64,000 nucleotides of DNA. It comes from Spirometra erinaceieuropaei. Its lineage: Eukaryota > Platyhelminthes > Cestoda > Diphyllobothriidea > Diphyllobothriidae. The position numbers were made by a program, and so were the translations under genes. Positions 56,345-64,000 of the stretch are shown one piece after another. The notes beneath the pieces were generated by a model, which was not told the DNA's origin, ran no database searches, and saw only the letters and a list, made by a program, of their open reading frames with translations. The stretch spans positions 1,242,388-1,306,387 of the forward strand of contig CACRXP010000012.1 of assembly GCA_902702965.1 (NCBI GenBank), in the 5' to 3' direction. Position 1 is the first letter of the stretch, and the number at the start of each line of letters is the position of its first letter.

Positions 56345-57230
56345 CCCTGAATGCTTTATTTCGAAGAGACAATCAACTCTAGGACCGGAACGGGCGTCGA
56401 TCCGTTGTGAGGACCAGGGTAATACAGAGGATGTGACCTGGTGTTATAGCTTACTCCTGCTCATTTTTTTATGACGACAAGTAAGATATGGTGTGGAGCA
56501 TTGGCCTGCACTACTATCTGTGTGTTTCTGCTGGCAAGGATCAAGAATATACTCGGAGTAAGAAAATTCCAACTATTTGCGAACAAATTCACTAGCGTTT
56601 TAACACTCCTGCTTTACTGGCAGAGGTATGGATTCCAACTAACAATATTTCGAGCATTCTTTTACTATCCAACTGCGCTCCGTGCCGAACTTTTTTCCAA
56701 AACTGAACCTTCCGTTTGCTAATTAATCACGTGTGTGGTGTACAGAATAATGAACCAATAGAAACTTATAAATACTGGTCATGACTATTGGGTTCCTGAA
56801 TGCTTTATTTCGAAGCGATAAACAACTCTAGGACCGGAAAAGGCGTGGATCTGTTGTGAGGACCAGGTTAATACTGAGGATGTGATCTGGTGTTATAGCT
56901 TACTCCTGCTAATTTTTTTATGACGAATAGTAAGGCTTTCATTACGGTCTGTATGTTTCTACTTGCCAATCTTTACTTTCTACCACACAATAGACAATGA
57001 GTGAGAATTTACGCGGGGTAAGAAAATTCTAACTGTTGTTTAACGTATTCATCAGAGTTTTAACACTCCTGCCTTACTGGCAAACGTGTGAATTCCGTCT
57101 ACCATTATTTAGAGTATTTTTTTTCACTATCTGACTGCTCTCAGCGCAGAACCTCTTTTTAGATTGAGCTTTCCTTTTACTCAAGAATTACGTAATGGGT
57201 GTGCAGAACAATGAACCAATGTAGACATTT
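56345..57230. repeat. Tandem duplication of about 440 bp
   Basis: Unit 1 (56345-56790) and unit 2 (56796-57230) share GCTTTATTTCGAAG, ACAACTCTAGGACCGGAA, GGTGTTATAGCTTACTCC, GTTTTAACACTCCTGC and CAGAACAATGAACCAAT-type segments in order. The end of unit 2 recurs at 57705-57765 (CAATGTAGACATTTCCTGCA), after a 460-bp interruption. Confidence 0.75.
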
Positions 57231-57245
57231 CCTGCAGCATCGGCT

Positions 57246-57700
57246 CCTAGTTTCCAAACCGAGTGCTGCTTGGAGGATGTCGACATGCAACTCGTAGACA
57301 GTGCAAGTAAATTCGAGTCATCTTCCGGTTGTGGGGTCCGGTCGCCACCTAGGACTACTGGCAGCCCACATCGCGGGGTGCGTGTGGCTGGAAACGTGCT
57401 CAAAGAAGCCAGGAAAGCAAGTCGCCCTCACGCTAATCGCGGTTTCTGGGCGCAAAAGGTACTACAACGCCTGTCCCCATCCCCGTCAATCTCTTCAGTC
57501 AGCCAGAAGCGCACTGCTCACTCCGACCAGGAAGAAGTGGCGAAGATGGCTGCGGACAAACCGTATCCTGGAGTTTTCGCCCAAAAACTAGACCGGAGCC
57601 ACCTTCGCGTTCAACTATGTGAGACGCCTGTTCTGCGCTCCACATGGTATCAATGATCGTCTCGTGACGGTGGGGCTGCTAAGCTTAGGAAAAAATCAGC
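57246..57700. other. Insert between repeat ends; open frames
   Basis: Two plus-strand frames of 128 and 96 codons overlap here (57270-57656). Bounded on both sides by copies of the same 60-bp segment, so it may be an insertion or part of a third repeat unit. No domain recognised. Confidence 0.4.
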
Positions 57701-57769
57701 CGCTATTTTACGTAATGGGTATGCAGAACAATGAACAAATGTAGACATTTCCTGCAGCTTCGGCTCCTC

Positions 57770-58940
57770 GGGGCGGTACAGCAAATGCCATCCTGCGAAC
57801 GAAAGGCCGACCAAAAACTCTGCAGATCACCTTCTCTGAAAAACATAGTAGACGGTTCTCTATTGTTTTACTTACTCCGCGCATATACTTAATCCTTGCC
57901 TAATGATAATTTTCGTGTGTGTGCGGTTTATTGAAGACTGGATGTTTTCGAACTTTCAAATTCAGAGTTCAACATTTCTCTCTCTGCTCATCTGCCAAAA
58001 GTAATTTGTGCAATTTGTATGACATTGAATCAGAAACCCCCCGTAATTCAGATGACCTAGCGCTAAATTGAAGGTAGATTAAGGTTAGGGTTAGTGTGGG
58101 GGTGAAGGCTAGGGTTTAGACATGGAAGAAGACACTCTTCCTGAAATATGGCTTAAAACCAGGTGTACTACGAAGGATTCGTATTTGCGGGGGCTTTTCA
58201 GTTAAATTAACGGCACCATCTACCGACTATGCTTCCCCATTTCTGCGAGATCTGTATTTTTCGACTGTATCCAAGGTAAGTTTCGTCACCTGCATGATGG
58301 AGGTGTTTACTTTCTGTAAGTACACTGTTAAGCTGCGAATACATCATTGTAGGAGCCCCATAGTAGATCGCTTAATTGTGCCCAGCGGCCTATTCCGAAA
58401 AAAACGACAGTTTCGGCATGTTTCGTAATTCTCAATCAGTGATTGGTCTTTGCTCGGCTGGCTCATGGTTACCCTGTCTATTTTTCGTTGCAGTTTCTGT
58501 TGCGCAGTAACATCTGTTCACATTTCTTTTTATCATTAAGCGATGAACAGGTCCCGGTGATGAGCCCCGGTTTCTGGTCAACGTAAGCTCCTTTCACCAT
58601 GGATGGTTAGTTCGCTCCATCGCAATCTGGCATCCGAATTTAAAAAAGATATGTCTATACTGCCCTCGATGAAGTTTTGTCTTAATTTCAACTCGTGTGA
58701 ACACATAAGTGTGAAGGGTTCAAAAAAACAGATCGAAAGTTCAAGTTTTGGAGACAATTAGAATATCCACGCCATTTCCACACAGGAGACAGGCAACCTA
58801 GAGCATACACACATCAGTGAAAGTTCGACTTGGCAATGCTCCACCATTCCGTGTTCAACAACCAAAGAGCCCATGGAATTTTATGGCCTTGGACTAGATG
58901 TTTATAACGATTTTGGCAATGACTGCCGCCGGCCCCATTT
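57770..58940. other. Unassigned stretch
   Basis: Short GGTTAGGGTTAG run at 58082-58118; otherwise nothing recognised. Confidence 0.35.
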
Positions 58941-58949
58941 TTCTTGTTT

Positions 58950-59330
58950 AAAATCCTGGTCAAGTGTTGTGTGGAGTGGAGCGCCAGGGTGCGGCCTCGC
59001 CCACGCCATCCGCCTGCGCCCTCCCCCGCCTCCGGTCTTCTTGACTCCGTCTTGACACCAGGTCCGGGTAGTGGAACAGGAGGGAGCGCGGTAGGTGCTG
59101 TGCAAGTCCACATTCACTGCAAACTAACTTACGCACATGTCACCGTGCCTGCTCTCACCACGCTGTGGAACACACGGTAGACATCGTCGGGCACTACGGT
59201 CGAACTGTCGTGTTTCCGGTCTCGGTTGGTGATCAGGGTTACCATTGGCTGGATGAAGACAGACATACACGAAACAGTCCTGTATCAGTTTTCTCCCAGA
59301 CTCTGTCGTCTCCCCTGCTGTGGGGCACAT
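58950..59330 (+). repeat. Repeat X, copy 2
   Basis: TCCTGGTCAAGTGTTGTGTG, CGCCTGCGCCCTCCCCCGCC, GTCTTCTTGACTCCGTC, GCAAACTAACTTACGCACAT, CGGTCGAACTGTCGTGTTTC, ACCATTGGCTGGATGAAGAC. About 90% like copy 3. No coding frame conserved between copies. Confidence 0.75.
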
Positions 59331-59867
59331 TGTGGACATTGTCGGTAAACAACAGTCGAACTGTGGTCATTCTGCCTGCTCATTCGGTCTCCTTATCCCG
59401 GTGGGTACATGGTAATTGTCCTAATTTTCAAACCGCCACACCTATTTATGGGCGGTACTCTTAAGCACTTATAGGAATTCTCAGGAAATACATGTAAGAA
59501 TGAGGAAGTTTTTCAGTGTAAAATTGTACTAACAACAAAAGTTAAGACAAATGCTTTCAAAAAGGGAACATTGATGATTAAATTTCCGATAATCAAGGTG
59601 TTAGTTGAAGTCGACGCTCTGTAGGAAACTGCCTGGATTTCGAGGATAGTATGGGTGAGACTATTGACTATAAAATTCCCTTTCAAAACCATAAACAGAG
59701 AGAGAATTAACTTATACTGTCCTGTCTTCAAAACCATACTCTTAACTCCTCCGACAGATGACCAAATTTTGGAAGTCGATTGGTGTACCGCACTAGCACG
59801 TCCCAAAACCCGATCGATAAAAGCACTTTTAGCATATATATATATATACACACACACATATATATAT
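59331..59867. other. Unassigned; TA/CA microsatellite at the end
   Basis: A 114-codon minus frame overlaps other frames without a domain. 59837-59868 is a compound TA-CA-TA microsatellite adjoining a SINE 3' end. Confidence 0.4.
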
Positions 59868-60075
59868 GCAGATTGGCATTACCGACAAAAACAAGGGAGA
59901 CTGGAATGGCCATTTCTGGCTTCTTAGACGTCGTCAGCCAGTCATATCCAACCCCGAAGTGTAGAACACCCGAGGCTCGAACTCGCGACCTATTAGTTAG
60001 AGGTCCACGCCTCTAACCGCCGGGCCATGAGCCCGTTGCCCTGTCGCTTTCGATCGGCGATTTGCAATGGTAGAT
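59868..60075 (-). mobile_element. SINE copy, minus orientation, well preserved
   Basis: Minus strand: CGATCGAAAGCGACAGGG leader, head GGGCTCATGGCCCGGCGG, GTCGCGAGTTCGAGCC B-box, CGGGTGTTCTACACTTCGGG, ribozyme, CCTTGTTTTTGTCGGTAATG, then an AT repeat. One of the best copies for the ribozyme stem I and palindrome. Confidence 0.8.
59899..59943 (-). ncRNA. SINE hammerhead ribozyme, core intact
   Basis: Stem I GACTGG/CCAGTC with six Watson-Crick pairs; CTGACGA; stem II GTCT-AAGA-AGCC (one internal mismatch); GAAA; AUGGCCAU palindrome; cleavage triplet AUU. Confidence 0.75.
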
Positions 60076-60094
60076 AGCCCAATTTTTCATTGCT

Positions 60095-60480
60095 GGTTAA
60101 AATCCTGGTCAAGTGTTGTGTGGACCAGGGGATGTGGAGTGGAGTACATGGATGCGGGCGCGGGTGCGGCCACACCATCCGCCTGCGCCGTCCCCCGCCT
60201 CCGGTCTTCTTGACTATGTCTCGACACCGGGCACAGGTAGTGGATCAATAGGAAGTGCGGTGCTGTGCAAGTCCACATTCACTGCGAACTAACTTACGCA
60301 TATGTCACCGTGCCTGCTCTCACCTCGCTATGAAGCACACAGTGGACATTGTCGGGCACGACGGTCCAACTGTCGTGTTTCCGGTCTCGGTTGGTGATCA
60401 GGGTTACCATTGGCTGGATGAAGACAGACATACACGAAACAGTCCTGTATCTATTTGCTCCCTGAATCTGTCGTCTCCCC
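60095..60480 (+). repeat. Repeat X, copy 3 (with empty insertion site)
   Basis: Near-identical to copy 2. At about 60206-60225 it reads TCTTCTTGACTATGTCTCG, the uninterrupted form of the site occupied by the foldback element at 10200-11161. Confidence 0.75.
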
Positions 60481-60509
60481 TCTGCTATCATGGCTTGCCC
60501 GATGTAGGC

Positions 60510-60660
60510 CTGGCTCGGATCCGCAACTTTCTGGTTAGAGGTCCAGCACCCTAACTATTGAGACGCAGACTCGTCCTTGCGGTTGCAACTGTGCATATTA
60601 ACAATGGCCATTCCTGTCGCCCTTTGTCCTTGTCGGTAATGTTATTCAGCCCTCATTGAA
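60510..60660. mobile_element. SINE fragments
   Basis: Reverse head scrap (TTAGAGGTCCAGCACCCTAA) then plus-strand AATGGCCATTCCTGTCGCC and TTGTCGGTAATGTTATTC. Too broken to place fully. Confidence 0.5.
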
Positions 60661-61184
60661 CCCTAAAATGGGCTACAGCATGCCTGCACTAAACCAGCGC
60701 CAGTGCTAAATCGGGGTTCGGCCGTGGTCATTGGAAATGCGCACCCATAACACTGGCATGTTCAGATACCCTTACGAAAGCTCTCCCTTTTTGACCCCCC
60801 TACAGCAAACGAAGACCCAAAAACTGACAATGGATACCAACAGCCTTAAGGCTTTAATTAATTCAAACAATCATTATATGCTATTTATTTTTTTAACCAA
60901 TACAGTATTTTTTATTGACGTGTGTTCAGTTGATTACTTTAATGGGCCATATTGGGGCAAATAAAGGCGATGGGGCAGTAGAAGTGAGGAGGACCCCGGT
61001 TGGATAAGCGCTGGAGCTCGGATCAAGCTCGTTTTAGCGAGTTCTGGGCGAACTCGGATCAATGACCACAGTAGAGCTTCAACGGAGCTCGCGTATCTCG
61101 CGAAACGAGTTCTGTGCGAGCTCGTTCAGAGCTCATTTTGCTGCTAGGGAACCGAACTATCGCCATTCGGCCTGTGTGAGTAGA
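60661..61184. other. Unassigned; GAGCTCG-rich segment
   Basis: 61012-61135 contains many GAGCTCG and CGAGTTC words arranged as two related 45-50 bp blocks. No gene recognised. Confidence 0.45.
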
Positions 61185-61300
61185 CCCTGTGCGGCTACTG
61201 GCGACACTCGACATTAGGCCCTAAAACACAACGGGACAAGTGTGTACCGTAACGCGCTCGACGAGCGTTCTCCACTACTCTATATACATGCTGCGGTAGA
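61185..61300 (+). mobile_element. SINE tail fragment
   Basis: CCTGTGCGGCTACTGG, CCCTAAAACACAACGGGAC, GAGCGTTCTCCACTACTC. Diverged tail. Confidence 0.55.
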
Positions 61301-61398
61301 GGGTGTATACCGATCGCACTAAGGGACTTACTTGACCCGTGGTGTTCTGGGTATCGATCGAGAGCGCCGCAGGAAGTCGCACAGTGAGTACTCGTGTA

Positions 61399-61605
61399 TT
61401 CAGAATGACGCTTCCGACAAAGACAAGGAAGATTAGAATGGCAGTTTCTCGTCCTCTAGCCGTCATCAGCTAACCATACCCCATCCTTAAGGTTCCCAGT
61501 CCCTTAGGTTTGAATCCGCGCTCTGTTGGTTGAAAGCGCAACTCTCTAACCCCCTTGAGCCGCGGGCTTGTAGACCTGCCGGTTTGCGTTTGGGTATATT
61601 AACGG
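61399..61605 (-). mobile_element. SINE copy, minus orientation, diverged
   Basis: Minus strand: CGGCAGGTCTACAAGCC leader, head CCGCGGCTCAAGGGGGTTAG, B-box GCGGATTCAAACC, GGTATGGTTAG, ribozyme 61431-61475, TTGTCTTTGTCGGAAGCG. The stem I changes are compensatory. Confidence 0.7.
61431..61475 (-). ncRNA. SINE hammerhead with compensatory stem I changes
   Basis: CTGATGA, GAAA and triplet AUU present. Stem I GGTTAG/CTAATC: relative to GGCTGG/CCAGTC two pairs changed on both strands (C-G to U-A, G-C to A-U) and still pair. Stem II is disrupted and stem III (CTGCCA) is weakened. Confidence 0.65.
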
Positions 61606-61611
61606 ACAGAC

Positions 61612-61680
61612 CAACGAGCTCGTGGCTCAGTGGCTAGAGCGTAGGACGTCTAGCCGACAGAATGCGAGTTCGCGATCGTC
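61612..61680 (+). mobile_element. SINE head fragment
   Basis: GAGCTCGTGGCTCAGTGGC, AGAGCGTAGGACGTCTAGCC, GCGAGTTCGCG: a tRNA-like head without body. Confidence 0.6.
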
Positions 61681-62084
61681 TTGTTTCTGCTGTTCACGAA
61701 CTTTTTGAACTGGTTTGCGTTCGGTGACACATAAAACTCCTTGTCCTCCAAGAGATTTCCAAGTTTTGTTGGGTACTCGGCCTTATTAATGACGCCACAT
61801 GTCAGCGCGTAGGCTGATGATATCCTCCACTTCTCATATTCTCAAAAGTTCTTAATTTTTTGCTTTTGAAATCGTCATCTGGCGTTTGTGTTGTCGACAC
61901 TTGTTGTCGCATCGTGCTTTCGCACTCCTCTGCCTTACATTTCTGAAGCACCCGTTCAAAAGGTGCAGTGAAGTCTTCTGATCTAGCATCTCTTGTGTTG
62001 GACTTTGCGTCATAGGATAGAATAGCTAGTTTTTTGCCGAATGGGACTATGAGAGGACATCATACCATACCAAGATTACGATGC
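61681..62084. other. Unassigned spacer
   Basis: Nothing recognised before the third PLE subfamily. Confidence 0.35.
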
Positions 62085-62734
62085 AACATATGTTTGTGAA
62101 AGGAGCAAATGCTTTGGCACAAGACTGCATGAACACCAAGCCGCAATCAGCCGCAAGGACTAACTGTCTCTGGTCTATGGTCACATCTGAACCCCAGTTT
62201 CCATTTTGAGAAGGTATGGGTGATCGGCCGAGCCAACGAGAACATGAACAGACTGGTGCTCGAAAGTTGGTCTTCGACTGGCCCAATCAACTGAGCCATA
62301 CATCTGCATCCCACCTGCCAGGCGGTGCGTACAAGGCTCGGATCGGTTCGGACGGGGCCGATAGAACAGTCGAGCACGCGGAGCCGAGAGGTTAGATAAC
62401 TAACATCGGGCACTGCCTCACCGAAGCAAACGTGGGGCTGGAAGCAACTCGCGCAAACGGCAACGACTGATCAGTCCGCCGACTGATGTGGAGCAGGCCG
62501 ATAGGCACGCTGACTTGACTACAACTGCGTCAGCCCACAAGGGACAAAGGTCGCGCAAGTCTGCCAGCGGCCATTCTCAGCAGCAGTAAATGGGCACGTC
62601 AAAATTCGTGCGTCGAGAATGACAATAATACTCGGCCGGCGGCAAGACTGAAATAACTCAAGACCAGCAGACGCATGTGACAATACAACTCTGATGATGG
62701 AGGCGAGGAAGTTTCCTAAACGTCAGTACAAACA
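62085..62734 (+). pseudogene. Penelope-like element, third subfamily: endonuclease relic plus ribozyme tail
   Basis: Pieced across frames: TRLHEHQAAISRKD with stop, LSLVYGH, then FHFEKVWVIGRANENMNRLV and LESWSSTGPIN with a stop and AIHLHPTCQAVRTRL. This is the C-terminal half of a PLE GIY-YIG endonuclease (R..EH..A, H.F, N..L..ES pattern), distinct in wording from the other two subfamilies. A hammerhead core at 62691-62724 lies 350 bp downstream where the tail should be. Confidence 0.7.
62691..62724 (+). ncRNA. Hammerhead core, third stem II sequence
   Basis: CTGATGA, stem II GGAGGC/GTTTCC (six pairs, two of them G-U), TAAA for GAAA, CGTC with palindrome ACGU. Again 34 nt. Loss of G12 may inactivate it. 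Confidence 0.6.
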
Positions 62735-62884
62735 CAATTTGGGCGCTCACCGATTGTGTTATGGAACATTCTCGTCCCGTTGTCCCTTGGGATTCTCTCT
62801 CGAGTCCAATTAGCAGCCGCAGAGCGGCGCGTACTATAGGCAGAATAACGTTCCCTTGTCTTTGTCGGCAATGTTATTCTGCCG
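62735..62884. mobile_element. SINE fragments (minus tail, plus end)
   Basis: 62740-62848 is a reverse-complement tail (GGGCGCTCACCGATTG, GAGTCCAATTAGCAGCCGC); 62849-62884 is a plus end (CTTGTCTTTGTCGGCAATG, TTATTCTGCCG). Joins the next PLE directly. Confidence 0.65.
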
Positions 62885-63862
62885 ATGCAGAAATTAGAGG
62901 CTATCGCCTTACCACAGGTTAACCCCAAATTATGGGTACGATACGTTGATGACGCGTTTGTCATTGTTAAAAGTGATCAACTGGAAATACTCCACAATAT
63001 TATAAACTCAACACTTCCAGGAATCACATTCACACTCGAGAAGTAGGCTGACAACAAACTCCCGTTTCTTGATGTCCTCATACAGAGAAAGCCTGACGGG
63101 ACATTTCATACTTCGGTTTACCGCAAAGAAACCTACGCGGAAGTCCTTTTGCATTACGAGAGCAATCACCCGATCTCTCACAAACGGAGTGCCGTGAACA
63201 GCCTCCTTAACCGAGGAAGAACTCACTGCTCCGACAGCGAAACATATCAAACAGAACTGAAGTATTTGTTCAAAGTGTTTTCCCAGAATGGGTATCCTAG
63301 ATATTTTGTACACCGATGCATGCGACGACAGGAGTTCAAAGAAAAAGAAAAAGAGAAGGAACTAGATTGTTCCGATCAGGCGCCCAAACCAAAAAACTGG
63401 CGAACACTTCCATACATTAAGAATGTGTCCGAACTAGTTGAAAGACACCTAAAGAAGCACCAAATTCATGTGGCGCACAAATCGACGACTACACTTCGTA
63501 ACCAGCTTGTACACCCTAAGGAAAGGGTTGGCTATTTAGATAAGAAGGAAGTCGTCTATAAGATACCATGCAACACCTGTAATGCAGTTTACTGTGGTCA
63601 AACTGGGAAGTCAGCCTCTACGCGAATGCACGAACATCAGTTGGCCGTAAAAAGGCGCGAACACTTGTCCCAAGTTGCCATGCATACGTTGGAAACAGGA
63701 CACAAATTCGCCTGGGACAGGACTCGCATTGTAGGTGTCTGCTCATCCAAAAAGGGTCGTGAATTTTTAGAGGCCATCCATTCTGATAGCGCATGCATCA
63801 ATCGACACGTAGAATTGGATACGGTGTACAACAGCCTCAAGGAAAAGTGGAAAAGGCGTTAG
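62885..63862 (+). pseudogene. Penelope-like element: RT catalytic core plus GIY-YIG endonuclease, one in-frame stop
   Basis: The 326-codon frame reads MQKLEAIALPQVNPKLWVRY, then YVDDAFVIV, the RT catalytic box with both aspartates, then TFTLEK and a TAG stop at 63044-63046, LPFLDVLIQRKPDGTFHTSV, NGYPRYFVHRCMRR, LPYIKNVSELVERHL, and the endonuclease VVYKIPCNTCNAVYCGQTGK with R..EH and a C-terminal ACINRHVEL. The CxxC between the two Y motifs is a PLE endonuclease hallmark. The protein ends at 63862. The N-terminal RT half is missing (5' truncation against a SINE). Apart from the TAG it is open throughout, so it is the youngest PLE here. Known role of the family: target-primed reverse transcription in the nucleus. 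Confidence 0.92.
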
Positions 63863-64000
63863 CCAATCAGAACATTACACCAGCAGGAGTGACAAGGCAA
63901 AATCGATTTTTTCGGCGTGTTTAAATGTTAACTGTTTTGCACACTTACTTCACGTCTAAAGACGACTTGGGGAACCAAGATCGAAAATTTACAATAAAAA
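63863..64000 (+). other. 3' region of the PLE
   Basis: Non-coding sequence after the PLE stop. ACAATAAAA at 63991-63999 could be a polyadenylation signal. The window ends before any hammerhead tail would be reached. Confidence 0.5.

Overview
This window looks like repeat-rich nuclear DNA of a metazoan, most likely a flatworm (tapeworm or fluke). I infer that from the element mix, not from a marker gene: Penelope-like retroelements (PLEs) with GIY-YIG endonuclease, a tRNA-headed SINE carrying a hammerhead ribozyme (the design known from the schistosome Sm-alpha repeat), a LINE reverse-transcriptase relic, and TTAGGG-like interstitial arrays. I recognised no intact host protein gene. Almost all short open frames lie in repeats or read as chance.

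Layout. 1-11 kb: long foldback (MITE-like) elements with CAGT...ACTG ends and TA flanks (689-1675, 2382-3364, 6217-7195, 7977-8955, 10200-11161), plus one LINE relic (3430-4150). 11.8-22.7 kb: a cluster of decayed PLE copies, each reduced to endonuclease remnants and a 3' tail with a 34-nt minimal hammerhead ribozyme; one copy (21069-22700) is split by a SINE insertion with a 13-bp target duplication. 22.7-30.2 kb: SINE arrays, a tRNA-like gene, one half foldback and another PLE tail. 31-36.7 kb: telomere-like-array transposons, a second SINE type and two foldbacks. 36.7-42.4 kb: little that I can read. 42.4-49.6 kb: SINEs, PLE tails, three telomere-array elements and a Tc1/IS630-like transposase relic split by one of them. 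50-58.9 kb: two local tandem duplications and two foldbacks. 58.9-64 kb: a duplicated repeat (X), more SINEs, a third PLE subfamily with its own hammerhead, and the best-preserved PLE (62885-end: YVDD reverse-transcriptase core plus GIY-YIG endonuclease, one in-frame stop).

Main point of interest. At least two unrelated element classes here encode hammerhead ribozymes. (1) PLE tails carry a fixed-length 34-nt core whose stem III is a four-base palindrome that changes between copies yet mostly stays self-complementary (ACGU, AGCU, AAUU, wobble AUGU), as expected if two RNAs pair to form stem III. (2) A roughly 308-bp tRNA-derived SINE, found in head-to-tail dimers, carries a 45-nt hammerhead with a six-pair stem I (with covarying copies) and the palindrome AUGGCCAU in stem III. 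PLE-encoded minimal hammerheads and the Sm-alpha SINE hammerhead are published concepts. The particular families, the palindrome covariation and the nesting here come from reading this sequence and have not been tested by any search.
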